A stretch of DNA of 64,000 nucleotides from Lichenostomus cassidix (lineage: Eukaryota > Chordata > Aves > Passeriformes > Meliphagidae). The stretch lies in contig CM039183.1 of the NCBI GenBank assembly GCA_008360975.2, positions 43,081,850-43,145,849 of the forward strand, read 5' to 3'. Below the pieces are notes generated by a model. That model was given only the letters and a program-made list of their open reading frames with translations, ran no database searches and had not been told where the DNA came from. A program made the translations under genes and the position numbers. The stretch's first letter is position 1. Every line of letters starts with the position of its first letter. This document shows positions 1 through 14,300 of the stretch, piece by piece.

Positions 1-3000
1 TCTCACTGGTTACCCACTATAATTCTTCTAGCTGGATACAAGGTCACAGTTGTGAGAGTAACAAGAATGTCTCTTTGATGACATTGACATAAATTACCTG
101 TAGTTTTTTGCCAAATAAAAAAAAAGAACACTAGAAAGTGATGCCCCATGAAGAACAAATTAGATCCCATTTTGTGTCCCTTCACCTGTAGAGAAAGGTT
201 TGAATGTCACTGAATTCTGTACTTGTGACTGTCATCCAGCCCAAAATGAATGAAACCACGCTTATTGCTAAGTCTGTAACTTTCCTCTTGAGCTGTTTTC
301 TTTCCTGAATTTTATTTTGCTACATTTATTTATTCATTTCAATAATTGTCCTTCAGTGCCACAGAGCAGCTTTAAGACACAAATGCACAGTCATCTGCCA
401 CCACAAATTTTCCTTAGGCATTGTCAGTAAAAGCACATCCTCCAATTTTATCATGACTGGATGGGGTTCCTGAGCTGGTGAGGCCAGAGGGAAAACTATG
501 CCAAGGGCCAGTCCTGGGAGGTTGTGAGCACTCACAACTGGCTTTGGCTTCCATTTGAGGTACAGGCAGCCAAACTCTCATAGGGGCAGCTGGACATTTC
601 AGTGATTACAGGGGGAGAGGAGACAGATGTCCCTGCTTGCTTGCAGAAGGACAAGAAACTGGCAGGAAGCAAAAGTGCTTCCTCCTGCTCAGACTGCACC
701 CTGAACCCAAACTGTTGCTGTTAAACAGCTTTAGTCTCTCAGGGAGAAGGGGAGGGAGGGATTGAAACTAAGTGTGACCTTCCTGTAAAAACAGACTTAC
801 TGATGCTGCACTGGGCTGAAACATGAAACCACTGAAATTCTGGGCCTAGAGAGAGGGAATTACCAAACCAAGCCCAGCATGATTCAATAATGCTGTCTCA
901 ACAGCAGCTTCCTCTTCCTAGCCCCATTCCTTCTCTTTGAAAGATACTTTGCTTGTTTTAACCACATGGAAGCAATGATCTAGACACCAAGAAAGCTGCC
1001 AATGTGCAGCTGTGCATCAGCACAAGCCAGAGGGACATAAATCAGGCAAGGTACAGGTAGTCAACTTACTCATAAAGGCTTCCCCAAGGTTCTCCACTGG
1101 GCTCAAGAAGTGGCAAAAAACCCCATCCACACAAAGAATGACACATCTTTGCCTCCCACTGACCTCAACATAAAATTCATATTTGGAGAACAGCACCACA
1201 TGATCCTGGCCCCATTTACACCAGTTTCACACAGTTACCTCCTTGGGAATACCCCATCTTTCCATAGGTGTTCCCAAGACCAAACCTGTCTCAGTCTCTG
1301 AGAACCACTAATATCTAGGTCTTTCTTCATTGAAAAAAGATCAACCTCAACATGGCTAGAAAGCTGCTTTTCCTCTCCCCCAGTTACCACTGAAGACATA
1401 GATTAAGGAGCTCACAGACAGGAGGGCAGCTTGGAGCCTACAGATCCTGCACTAAACACATGAGCAAACACCACACCAACTTTCCCTGCAGTCGCACAGC
1501 TGCTGGGCCCTGATCAGGAGGTACCACCAACACAAGGGAAGTTTCCACAGTCCTCTTTCTCTGGGGGGTTCTGCTGCACTGCCATGGCTGAGCTACTGGT
1601 TTAGAATGTCAAAGTCCTCCCTGCTGGAAATGAGAGCACGACTCACAGCATACACTTCACTTGAGCTGGCACTGGTTTCTTTCCATTTTCTAGCCCTTGC
1701 CATGAGAGCTTAAAAAGTTTTGGTCTATGCCTTGTTTACAAACTTGGCTCAGGAAAAAAAACCCCAGGCTTTAGTTTGCTGGCCAAAGGCTAACAGGCCT
1801 GACCTGAATCATTAGCTGGTCAGGGGACTTACTGAAGAATTAGGCAGTGCTAAACCAGAAAATGCCCAATATCAATGGCTCAAGAGGACTCTTGCCCCAT
1901 TTCTCACCTCATAGACAGCACCGTGCCCAATAAACATACCACAGCATGCTACACAGAAAAAATTATCTCTACCCCAGACATTGTAAAATACTGTACTGAG
2001 TTACAAGCTGGAGCAAGGATGTGGTGCAGAAGTCCCAGACAGCCTTGGAGGCAGGATTACTCACTTGTCACTAAACTCTGATGAAGTTGTGCTACTTATA
2101 TTGCTTATGGGGCAAGAAGGGGAGAGAGACAAATGTTTGCATTTCCAGAAGACTTGTTTTAGCAACTGATGACATATGGGGACAGGATTCTCCAAACTTC
2201 CCTTGGCTCAAGAATACAAAATTCTATTTCCCCATATACCATTAGTTTGCTAGCCACCTAGTCATGTGCTGTTTAAAGCCCTAGGCTTTAAATTCTTCCT
2301 AGCTAGTTCTGTATATTGACCTCTGCCCTGCCATAGTGGCAAAGACCCTCGCTTTGGGAAACCATTTTCCATTAAAGTTGTCTGAACTGGCTCTGCCCTT
2401 CCCCCAGAGATTAGGTGTGCCTACAACCAGCATCTTGAATTGATGAGATCCCAAAGAAATAAGTAGCTTACACAGGTGGAATTAGGTAGAGATAATGGAA
2501 ATAATCACCAGCTTGGTATTTGAGGAGTTTCAGCGCACAGTTTCATTTGTGCCTACTAGCCTACAGGTGTCCTACAAGCTAAGGATGCTTCAGCTGACTT
2601 GTTTTTTCACACCACCCTCGCATGTTTCTAAAAGCATCTCTCCTTTTGATCACATGGCAGCAGGTACTCACTTGCTTACACACACAGCCGTGTTACAAGT
2701 GACTGTGCTGAACACATGCTGCACCAGTGAGCCCTGCAATACTGTCTGTGGCTATAGGGCCACCACCCCACCCACACTGTCTCATTTTTCTCAGTGTAAC
2801 CCCAGGTTTGGCCCTACTCAATCCTTGGCCACTTTTCAGAGGGAAGCTTGCTCTTCCTCTCCTCCACCCCTCTGAGCTCAGCAATTAGGAATACAGAGGA
2901 AAACTTCTGCTCATTGGCACTCAGGATGAGCAAACAACCAGCCCACACTCTGTCCAGCAGCATGAATGCCAGGTTATGTGAGGACATGCCAGCAGAGCCC

Positions 3001-3125
3001 ACATACCACTGCTGGGCTATGAGCACTTCAGATATGACTGACTTTGCTCAGGAGACTGAAATATAAACAGCAATTTCTGGGAGGAGTGGCTCCCTCCAAA
3101 TACTCCTCCATCTTAGTCATAGGCT

Positions 3126-3145
3126 AAAATAAATAAATAAATAAA
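3126..3145. repeat. (AAAT)n microsatellite
   Basis: Four to five AAAT units in a row in intergenic DNA; nothing else remarkable. Confidence 0.85.
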
Positions 3146-4619
3146 CAAAGCCATATAATCTCCCAGTTGGCTTGCTCACAGTCATGTGACTGGTGTCAGC
3201 CCTCACCCCAAGGTGAAATATGGACCCAAAGACCGGGTCCTGGCTTCACGGTGCTCCAATGGCACAAACAAGACAGGCAGCAGCCCCTATCTGGGATTGC
3301 GCAGACTTGGGCCTGCGGTGTAAGGGAACACCCACCTGGCAGCGAGCAGAGCCCAGCTGTATGCCACCTGCTCCCAGCTCCATCATGCTTACATAAGGGA
3401 AATACTGAGGGGGCCAGGACACATTTAACCCAGAAATCCTCACGTGACCGAGTGGATCCTAAGCAAAGCTGAGCAGACCTGGGTCTGTGTTCCATCTCAC
3501 CCGAAGCCACATCTGGGAAGCAAAACAAACAAGGGCCACTGCACAGCAGGGACCCAAAGAGGCTGGGGAACAAGCCTAAGGAAGCAGTTTCCTCTTCCCT
3601 TGTCCTTTGGTGAGTGAGAATAGCTATGCAGGGAACCAAGAGGGTGCATTGGGACAGAATCAGTCTAGACTTGCTCTGCTTCTTGTCCTCCTTCCCCCAG
3701 CATCTGCTGCTGGCCCCTGTCAGAGGCAGGATAAAGAGCTAAGCAGACCTCGCATCCGGCACAGCACAGCCATTTGTACTCCCCTGCCTTGTGAGTCTGG
3801 CCAAAGTTCCTGCGTTTGCATGAAAGATGATCCCAGCATTAAATATATTCCTCCTCTTTGTCCAAACTAGAAATGGCTCCTCAGCCTACAACATCACCAG
3901 ACTATGTTAAAACATCTAAGTATAATCAGGAATGCAGCTGGAGGTCTAAGTGTGGGTGAGCAAACATGAGAATATATTTTAACAGGAACTATCCCAATGG
4001 GCTCTGAAAGCTACCTACAGTATATCTGCCTGTTGCTAATTATATTTACTGGTGGTGGTTGGCATTTTTTTTCCAAGCTGAAGATGAGTCAGAAAAATAA
4101 AAAAAAAAGTCCTTTATTGTTGTGGTAGCAGAAGGATGTCTCCTGAGGGTGTATGTAATGCACTACTGTCACGGCATGACAATGGAAAAACTGACTGCTG
4201 AGCCAACCAAACCCCCATAAATACCTAATGATATCTCTCTTGGCCCAGATTTTCTACAAGTCGGTGCCTGAACTGCATACAAAATGACAATCGATATGAA
4301 AGGATCTCTTTTCTCAACCGAGCCAGAATTTAAGAGCCCAGCTGAGCATTATATTCCAGTTCATACAAAGGCATCCTTTTAAAGGTCTGTCACAATAACT
4401 TAAAGGTGGTGATCCAGCAAAAAACTGCTAGGCCTCTCCTCACAATCTCCCCCATGCTCCAGTCATGAGCACAAAGAACAGCTGGCCCCAGCAAACAGGC
4501 AGTGTTATTAATTGCAACATGGTGACACAAACAATGCATGCCTAGGTATGTTATTGGGTCTGCATTCATGCAGGAAAAGAACAACATTTTCTTCCTTTTC
4601 TCCTTTTCCTGGCTTGAGT

Positions 4620-5110
4620 AGCTCTGCCACCTCGTGTACTCGGCTGGGGAGGCGGCCGTGCCAAGCACCTGGCCCACTTACAGGTATGTGCAGAGGGACA
4701 GGGAGCCCGTTGTGAGAAAACCCAGCCTTAGCAAATTTCTCTGGCCATCATCCAGCCTCTGCACTTTGGGCAAGTGACTCTCCCTGGCCGCGGTTACATC
4801 AGTCACCACCACCTCCCTCAATGTCATGGCACGGGAAGCGGCTGCCAGGGGAGGGAGGGAGAGAGAGAGAGAGAGGCAGTCACTGGTTTTTGAAACAGGC
4901 TGTCCAAAAAACATTACAACACCCTTGCCGGTTTCCAGTGGGTTTGCTCAGTTCCTCCCTTCCCATGAAGACCACACAGGCTTCGCGAGGACGTTACGCC
5001 CTGCCGCAGAAAGGCGGTCTCTGGGGCCCACCGCTCCGGCAGCCGCTGCACAGCACTGTGATTCCCCCCGCTTCCTCCACACGCTCTCCCAGTTTCCATC
5101 GAGGGCCAGA
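4620..5110. other. CpG-enriched patch, possible weak CpG island
   Basis: By eye I count about 22 CpG dinucleotides in roughly 490 bases, against very few in the flanking kilobases. The densest part is about 4978-5060. No coding exon or splice structure is visible next to it. It could be an unannotated promoter or enhancer, or only locally GC-rich DNA. Confidence 0.35.
4849..4876. repeat. GGGA/GA purine microsatellite
   Basis: A short run of GGGA units passes into eight or so GA dinucleotides. It lies inside the CpG-enriched patch at 4620-5110. Confidence 0.8.
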
Positions 5111-8100
5111 ACCAAACTCAAAAGCTGATATTTAGGGGGAAAAAATAAGTATTTTCTTACTTTTTTTTCCAGAGGGAGATTCTTCATGCTGTTTCCCCCT
5201 CAGCACAAGGGGGAGGCAGGGCTGGAACTTGGAGCAGATGAGGCTCCTCACAGTTCCACACCCTCCTCTCACCTGCCTCTCCCCTGCCTGCTCCAGTTCC
5301 TCACACCCTGCTGGACTTGCACACTCTAGGCACAGAAGGTGCCCAAGGTAGCCCTTGGGATACCAGGATTCCCTGCCTTCCCAAGCCACCAGCAGGTCAC
5401 AGGGGCCCAGGACGGGACTGCCAGCACAGGCGGGCTGGAGCACCACTGCCAGCAGGGCCAGCAGCCAGATCCCACTCTTGGCTACTGCCAAGGGTAAATT
5501 TAGAGTGACATCCTCCCAGCAGTGACTGCGGATCAGGTCTTTCCAAGGGCTCAGAGCAGGCCCTGGACAAGGGATGGCGCTTCAAGACAGTCATCTGGGG
5601 CCTGGTGTAAGCAAAATCACCCTATAAAGTAGAGCAAAACTAGCAAACAACAGTATTGCTCCTGGCTTGAAAGTACTTCTATATTGATTCAACACTTAAA
5701 AAGGCACTGAGTGAGAATGAGGATGTCTTTTCTTCAAACCCTCCAGCAAATTCACTTTCACTTTTGGCAACCTGCTGTTTTCTCACCCCTCAGCTCCTTC
5801 ACCCTGACCGCAGCAGCACCTTCCTCCACTGCCAAACCCTCTGTGCTACCTCCCCTCGCTCCCTCCTCTGCTCAGCCTCTTGTCTAAAGTCCTTCTAGAG
5901 GAGGAGCTGAAATTTTTGCCTGACCACCCTGGCAAAAGCAGGGAGGCATTGCTGAAGCCATCACCCATGCTGGAGGCACAGCTGAGCCCCTCAGCCCTGC
6001 CTCTCCCGGGACAGGAGCCCGTGCGGGCTTGCAAGCTGGCCAGATCAGGGTAGCTTTTCTCCAGTCAGAGGCTCTGGAAGGATTATTTGGCTGCAACATA
6101 TCATATGACTTTGTTCTTAGAGTTACATTTTAACTGAGAAAGTTTAACAAGTATGACTTATGGGCTTCTAAAATTGGCAGCAGAAAAATGAGCTGAGGAA
6201 GTCATGGAAAAAACCACAAGCGAGGCCATTCCATGTTATGCACAATTTCTGGGCTCTTTTTCCAATCTTCTGGTTTTTTTGGATGGTGGAAAATATTTTC
6301 CAGCTACACAGGCCTGGCTTCACTGAGTATGTATTTATGCCAAGTTTATAAAAAGCAGCTGCAGACATGGTTGAATGAAAGGATTACACTGCTGTCTGTC
6401 TTCCAGAAGGTGCTTCAGTTCACACCCTGTCCCACAGAGCAAGGATCGCTTCTCAAATCTCCACGAATTTATTTAAGGAAGGACAAAATCTGAACCGCAC
6501 AATACAAACAGCTATGGCTGTGCATGCTAATGGGCACGCACATGTGTACCCACAGCTATCTGAATAGATAGTAGCAGCTCCTAGTCATTGCTAACGCTGG
6601 CTTTTAGCTCTTCAAGTTCACCACCATTCCTCCAACCTCTCCCCACCCTACAGCCTGGTCCATCTTCCATGAATACAAAAATGGGGAGAGGGTTGAGACC
6701 CTGGTCTCAGTGTATTTCTGCTGCCTGCTTCACGTATACCTGCTCTACAGCTGCTCCCACTGAAATTCAGGCTTCACCAACCTCACGTACTTTCAGGCTG
6801 CCAGGCTGTAAGGCTAGGAGGGATCGCTGTAAGCATGCAGCCTGATCCCCTCCACAGCACACAACAGTGAATTTCAATCAGGAACCCAGGCAGCAGAGGC
6901 ATAACCTTAATTTTCAGCCGTGCCTTGTCACAGTCTTGGCCTGATACACCAGTCACAAGAGGAGAGTCACAAATAATTCTTCACTCTCCTAAACAGAATG
7001 GCTCCAGGGGGTGGGGGAAGGACGCAAACTGAAAGCAAATGTGTATAAAAAGGTAAGGTAGGTGGTAAGCTGCAGATCGTGCATTACAGATCTGTATCCT
7101 GCTGTTTTTTCAGTCGAGTATGTTAGAATAACAGTACTGAGAACGACAGTGTTACATCAGGAATATCGGTCAAGACAATATTTCCTGGCAATTGTTTGGG
7201 AAATGCTTTTCTCACAGCTAATTGCTCCCAAGAGGCTGTGTTTTCTCTGCTTTTAGAAGGAGAGTGATTAAGAAAGAAGGTTTTTAAACCTCTGCACCCT
7301 GCTGCGGGACAAAGAACTGTGGGGGAAAAAAAGGAAAAAAGAAAGAAAAGAAATAGGCACAACAGCTGTAATGTTCTATGAAATGATTTTGTTCTGTTCT
7401 CTTGCCGAGGTGGTGGGTGCAATCATCAGTTTGACAGAGATAAATACAGGAAAAGCGAGCCATTTTTCAGGAGCTGCAGCTGCAGGAGTGCCACATTGCC
7501 ATCTAGCGACATGGGCTCTGGAAGCCAAAGCAGCAGGGCTCCACCAGCTCCCCGAGCCTCCTACAGCAGTGCCCGCCGCTGGCCAGCACACAGCTACCTG
7601 GACATGGGGCCCCTTTTCCTTCCCGTGATTTACAGCCAAGCTTGAAAACTGCAAAACTGCGTGGTCTATAAAACACAGGTGTAGGAAGGCAAGGAGAAAA
7701 GGGAAAAATTCCACCATAGAGAAGTTTAAGACAAACTTGGCTTTGCTAGGAAAAGCTGGTGTTTTAAGATTCTCATCTTCCATTGCTGCTACTGCAGCTG
7801 CTGCACACAAAGCTACTGCAGCCTCATCATCTTCTGCAGTTATCATATGAATGTCCATGGCAAAATGATGGGCTGCCAGGAACAGTGAACTCTACCTTGT
7901 CCCATGGAGACAGGCCTGAATCTAGACCTGATGCCCTGCTCCCAGTCCTGTTGGACCAAACACGTGTGTGCCCTGATTCTATCTGCAGTACCAACCCTGA
8001 AAATCTGACTCCACTATGTACCACTGCAATGACACATTATATTCTGAAAAGAATACAAATGTTGACCTTTCAACACTTTAAAAAAGAAAAGCCAAAGTGC

Positions 8101-10504
8101 TAAGCTCCTTAGACAGCAAAAGGCAGGCACTTGGTCTTCAGAAGGTGCACAGCAAAGGACAGTGGAACAAATTCTTTTGAATGATCTTCAAACAGCAAGT
8201 TAAAAAGAAAAAAACAGCTTTGGTGTGTGAGAATTCTGACATTCCCTGAAAGCTTAAATTGAAAGATCCTGCCTACCGCAGACCTACATTTACCCAGAAA
8301 ACACACTCCCAGTGCTTGAACTCTGCCAGAAGACACCATCATTTTGGGAAGCAATGGAAGAAGCCTTGCATCAGGCATCCAAGACTGCCCACAAAGCTCA
8401 GCCTTGTGGCACGTGCACTTTCTGCTGGCAATAAATGACCAGACTCACACCTTATGGGCATTTAAAGGTGATTAGCAGCAGACTGTATTGGCTCTGGGAC
8501 AAAGGATGGTGTATCTAGCTAATCATGAGCTCTGTGTCTTTGGTCCCTGAGTCCTGTGAAACTTCACAAGAGCACAGCTATTCTGCATCTGCAGTCATGT
8601 CTAAAGGCTGATATTCTTTGATATAAGCAAAAAATTATGTGCTCTTCCAAGTTAAGTTCACCCAAATAAAGATAATCTATGCTGCTCCAGTAAACTCCTC
8701 TTTCAGCAGCATGTCTTCGAAAACCCAGTGATGGTCTCTACAAATTCTTTGGTGATTATCTATATTATGAGGACTTACAAATACTCTGAATTTACAAAAC
8801 CACTCCTGCATCAGTTAACAACAATTCATGTTGTCACCCCCTGAGACCAAACCCACATCACACACAACACTGGACCGGGAGCTGGGGAGGCAGAATTTGA
8901 AGTGTCAGATTTTAAAAAAGGAAAGACCATAAATACTCCTGAGTTTGAGTCATTGCTGGTTCTGTCAGACTACAATGTTTTTTTCTTTAAAATCAGGGTG
9001 AGATCATTGTTTTTCCTGAAAATGTTCTGCCCAAGATAGGAGACATCCATCTGTGAAAAGACCTAAAGTCTAATGACAAATATTGTCAGGCCTGCTGAAG
9101 ATCTTCAAGGGCAATGCAGTAGAGAAAACACTGCTCCCAGCCTTGTCAGCTGGGACAGGGTCTTAACACCAACCTGGAAACAAGCAAAATAAAGAGAGGG
9201 ATTCTACACAGGAGTAAACTTTTTCCCTGCTTCATGTTTTGTGACCAAAAGCATGGGAAGAGTACTGCCTCAATATCAATACATTCTATCCCAGGAGCTG
9301 TGTGCCCTTTAGAAAATTAACGTAACTTATGAGCATGCACTTTCATAGCTGCCCAGAGAAGCCAAGGAGCCCAAGTGGTGCTCAAGCTTAGTGCTCAAGC
9401 TCCCACTAGGAACCAGACAGTCCATTGGTACTTGAGGGTGGCAGGACATACCAGTCTGATCATCTGACTTCCTGAATATATGGCTCTCACATAACCAGCT
9501 CCTGTCAGGCATGTCCCTCTCTCGTTTCTGGAAACCAGCTCCAAATTAGAAATAGGAGGATAGAGTCATGTGGGCCAACAGATCTGCTCTGGCCACCAAG
9601 ACTCTCAGAGTCAAAAGCTGTTCTAGAAGGCTGTGTTGTTTTTAAGGATGGGGCAGCTGTCCAAAACAGGACTACAACTTTCTCTCCATAAAGTACCTCT
9701 TCAATTTTCAACCGTTTGTCAGGTTCTCAAGGCTTCACAGTTTGCAATCCAACATCTAGGATGGACACCTACTCACTGCATTGCCTTCTAAGCCATTTCC
9801 CTTATTTATGCCTGCTTTAATTCCTATGACCCAGCTTTCCTATTTGCATGGTGTCTCTGAATTTCAGGCACTATGGTTTGGGCTGATGACTAAGTTTTGA
9901 CTGAACAGAGTCCCTTTTAAAGTTGCTATCCAACAGCAAGCTAGATTTCTGAAAGATTGCTTCTTACATTTTCAATGCAGAAGGTAGTTATAAACTGCAG
10001 GAATGCCAGCAGAGCAATTAACCCAGTGCTTGACAGCTCATGTTATTGATTTCAGTTGGGGGGGAAGTTGTGCCTCAAATCTATTCACTTATAGAGAGTG
10101 CCTTTAATACTTTTTTCTTCAGGTAAGTTTCATGATTTATAAGCAGATCTATGGTTGGCTGAAGCCTGATTTTTCCTGATTGCACTAGTAACTAGCGCTG
10201 ATTAGGCAACTACTCTAAAATTAATGTGACGTAAAAAAGAAGCAAGCTTTAGAGCTTCAAACAAAATTCAGATAAAACACCCACCCAATTACTACCAAAA
10301 CAACCATACTATCCTAAACCTTACCTTCTCCCTTCCTGTGTCACTGTCCCAATGTCCTGCTCTTGACTGCTTAGGTTTCCATGAGGAAAGGACCATGCAG
10401 AGTAAATTACAGGATCAGGACTGCAGGCTGTGAGTTTGCAGAAGCAGAGACTTCATCTTGACAGATTCTTCAGAGTGCCACACACATCTCTGCTGATACA
10501 GAAG

Positions 10505-10520
10505 TAATAATAATAATAAT
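10505..10520. repeat. (TAA)n microsatellite
   Basis: Five TAA units in AT-rich intergenic DNA. Confidence 0.8.
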
Positions 10521-10926
10521 TGCATGCTAAGAATTCTACCAGTGCCAATGGCCAGTAAATAAAATCCCTACAAAGTGAAAAAGGGCCCTTAGTTGTGTCA
10601 GACAACTTCTAATATAAGCCAAGGAACCTGATGTTAAAGCTCAAAACTTTAGATGGAGAGATAAAAACAAATGAAACATAAACCAGATAGCAACCCCTCA
10701 TGGTTATGCAAATTCAGGTGAGTGTCATTATAGCAAACACTTCAACTAGAACTCAGTAAATATGGAGGCTGTAACCTGGGGTCAGATGGGACTTCCCTTA
10801 TTTATAGACAAAAACTTCCACCACCTTAGTGCTAGGAGCTGGCAGTCTTCCTCACAGTAACTTACAGGATCAAGCAATTACATTAGAACAGGTCAGTGTG
10901 TGGTGAAAGTAAATCTTCATCAAAAC

Positions 10927-10991
10927 CTGTTCCCACCAATAATGAAATTAGAAATTAATGAACAAAAGACTGTTCCCACCAATAATGAAAT
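10927..10991. repeat. 22-bp direct repeat, 43-bp spacing
   Basis: The segment starting CTGTTCCCACCAATAATG occurs twice, at 10927 and 10970, identical over 22 bases. The intervening 21 bases are AT-rich. This looks like a small local duplication. Confidence 0.85.
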
Positions 10992-11371
10992 ACTGCTATG
11001 AATCGATTAGGTGTGTACTATCAATTAAAAACAAGAGTTTCTCAAAGAACATGCTTGCTCAAGCATCCCTTTTCTCCATTTCTCCATTTAATCAGTCATT
11101 GCATTATAATTAACAAATTCATGCAATAATCATTGTCATTTTAATCACCAAAGCTGAATGTACATTCTTTCTCATTAAATAATATTAAATACAACATAAG
11201 ATGCTAACCAGGTTGTTTCAGAGCTCCAGGAAATGCCCTTTTACATACATGCCAAAATAGGCAAACGTTTTTTTACAGCAAATTTCTGTATCTTCCAGGC
11301 TATGTTGCAGGGTGTAACATAGCAAAAGTGACCTAAGAAATGAGAAGCAGCATGGTTTTCAGACAATATCT

Positions 11372-14300
11372 TTTATTAAGCAGCTTTCTCTAGATACTTG
11401 TCACGTTTTAAGCAGACTTTGAAGAATTTCTTATTAACAAGTTTAATGTTTGAAAAATGCTGATTGACAGCTACAAGGGTGGAAAATTTCCATTTACTTG
11501 TATAGCATACATACACATTTCCCCCCCACAAACACAGACCAGGAAGCAGAGAAAAACACTTTTGAGGAGTAGGAGTAGTTAGGATTCGGAGCCAGGGTGC
11601 CACTACAATGCAAATAGCTGCCTCCAAGGCATGAGAGAGACAAAGTATGAGATCAGCTCACTTCATGTCAGCTACAGGATCACAACTGGGTAAGTAGATT
11701 TTGTCACCTTAAACTGAAATTCAACCAGCATTGAAAATGCATCCTGTCACCAGCCTGTAATATCTTGCCCTTTTATTTTTTTCTTGTTTGGCTCTCCTCA
11801 CAGGGCCATCACAGGCAGAGTCCAACTCCAGGCAAAATCTCAAGATGCAGATTTCACTTCCACCCCTACTGCAGTTAACAGGTGCATTATTTTCATTCCA
11901 GCTAGCAAAGCTCACCCAGAATAATTACAGCTGGGCAGGGGAAAACTCCTCTTGCATGCCTAGGAATCAGATGTGGTTGCATTTAGTTGCAGAGTTTAAG
12001 TTGTACAATGCAGCTGGCTTATCTGTATACCTAGATTGTGTTGAAGGATGGAGGGGAAAAGGGAAATCCTCCTAATCATGTCATCATAATTTAAACACAC
12101 AGGATTTAAAAAGCCCAAATCAGGTATTATCAATAGAAACACATTCCACTGCTGCCACACGGAGTCTGTCTTACACACCGTACCAAATTTGTCTGGACAA
12201 AATGCTGCATTGCATCACCTCACCAGACAGAAAGATTCTAAAAATTAGAATTTGCAGGGTGAGCTTGCAAAAAATGTGTGTGCAAAACTGCCCTCTGCTG
12301 TTTACATTAAGACCTGCTCAAGTAAATGACTGTGACCAAATCAGTTTTCAGTTGTAAGAGCCCCACTTGCAAAGAGGCAGAACTATCTGACTTCATCTGT
12401 TTCTTGCCTCCATGCACACTAGAAATTTCATACATGAAAGCCACTCACAACTGCCTTGTAGCATGGACCCAAGAGATCTGCAAGCTGCAGGAACACTGTG
12501 CCAGCTGCAACACTCACTTTATTAAAAACTCTCCCACCACGTGTGAGCACCACCAGACGTCCGCTCATCCCAAAGATGGGTTGAGAACACCTCAGGGTGC
12601 AAGGGAAATTATGTGAGTGGGCACTGCAGGACATCCATCTATCAACCTGTTAAAGGCAGACCTGACCTTCACAGAACAGGAACTGTATGCCTGGAGTCAA
12701 AAGCTTATAGCACAGACGCCTTTAAGAGTTAACGACTATTAAGTCACAGCAATGATCAGAAAACAGGGTAGTGAGCTCATCAAAAGATATCCAGTAAATA
12801 CTCTCTAAAATTAGCCCCTACTGCAGGGAAGGAAGAGAGAACCTGGACTTTCTTTTCAAGAACCACTGTACTTTGAAAAAGCTGCCCATTATGTAGTGCC
12901 AGTATGCTGGACAGTTTGGTACAAAAAATATCACAGAAGGGCCAGCTGTTTTCTATGGCTTCACTCACACATTCATACACAGGATGTGGCAAATTCTGCC
13001 CTTTGAGAACAGCATTAGACGTCCACATCTTCTTTGGGAAGTTTGAGTTTGGTCAAAATGCAGAAAACAAGTACTGTTACCCACACCAGAAGTTCAATTT
13101 CCAGAGTGCCTCTGATGAAAGCTAGCCCAGTCCTCATGAATTAAGCCCAAGTTTCAGCTCTTTGTAACAGGCTTTGGTCAGTGCACAAAGAATACTGTAA
13201 GCTATGCTGGTCAGTGTAAACACACAAAACCAAACTAAAACTTGGGTACAACAGAAGCCTTGAAGAAATTTTTTTCCCCATCAGTCCTTTTCACATCCAT
13301 ACATTTAAAAACACAGAAGCATGGGTGTGCAGCACAACATGCTTTTGAAACAATCTCTAAAAGCACTTAGTGACCACTTCAAAGATTCCCTTGATGTTTA
13401 ACTCATGTTAACTGTAACACAACAGTCATGTGGGCCACTGTTCAGCCTAAGGGACTTTAAACACACCATCAACAGATGTACAAATGAAACTTTAGAAAGA
13501 TTCTTTTGAGTGCATAAATAGCTGGAGCTTTACTTTGATGATGGCTGGCTGGCCTCCTACACAGCAGGGCTGGGACTTCTCCATTTTTCAAGTTAAGGGC
13601 AACAATAATATTGTGTCAGCCCCCAGGGGAAGGAAATTAGTGCCAGATGATTCAGTGTGTGCTTGATCACTCTGGTTTTGGATTTGATTCCATTATCTGG
13701 AAAACTTAATGGTGAGACATCAAAGGTAGTCCTGCATGATAATGAAAGTAGCTGGGTGCGGTTTTTTCTATAAAAGCTGTCTGAGAAGCTCATAACTGAT
13801 GACAGAAGACTTCCCAACATAAAACTAACAAACCTCTCATTTTCTTTAAAAGAAATCCTTTTAGTGCTGAAAACAAGTGCCTTGTTCTTGGAGAAGCACA
13901 GAAGGGAAGATGGCTCTTTCTGGAAGAAAGATTAGTAGTTTAACCAGCAGTAAATTAAGATTACAGATCTTATTCCCCAGCAGCTTTAAACTCAGTAGCA
14001 GCAAATCCACAACTAGAATGGCTCACTTTCACACTTTTTTCATTCACACAGGTGACAAGAACTGTACTGCAATATGCACAGCTAATGGAATGGCTTTACT
14101 ACTGCTGATGCAGTAACATCCATCATTACCACCACGTTTCTGATGACCTGCACTTTGTTTTTGTCTGAAAGCAGTGTCTTTGCTTGTGTCTGAAACATCT
14201 ATGAACTGTGTGTGCCAAGCTATACCACTGTCAACCTGCCACTCTTGAAGCAGCAGCAGATCCCCATTCTGGACACTATCTTCCAAGTCTTCACAATTGT

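Larger units (their letters stand above)
1..11371. other. Intergenic region without a recognised gene
   Basis: No reading frame here has a recognisable protein family or a convincing splice structure. The open frames are short and lie in GC-rich stretches (about 2500-3640 and 4800-5600). The region holds simple repeats near 3126, 4849 and 10505, a CpG-enriched patch at about 4620-5110, and an alanine-rich open frame at about 7376-7885 that I cannot identify. It lies downstream of TOMM20; in human this side of TOMM20 is a long gene-poor interval before IRF2BP2, from memory. Unannotated lncRNA exons cannot be excluded from sequence alone. Confidence 0.6.

Noticed and set aside
2495..3639. 126- and 147-codon open frames
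   Set aside because: No family motif, no splice context, and Cys/Pro/Ser-rich composition typical of chance frames in GC-rich DNA.
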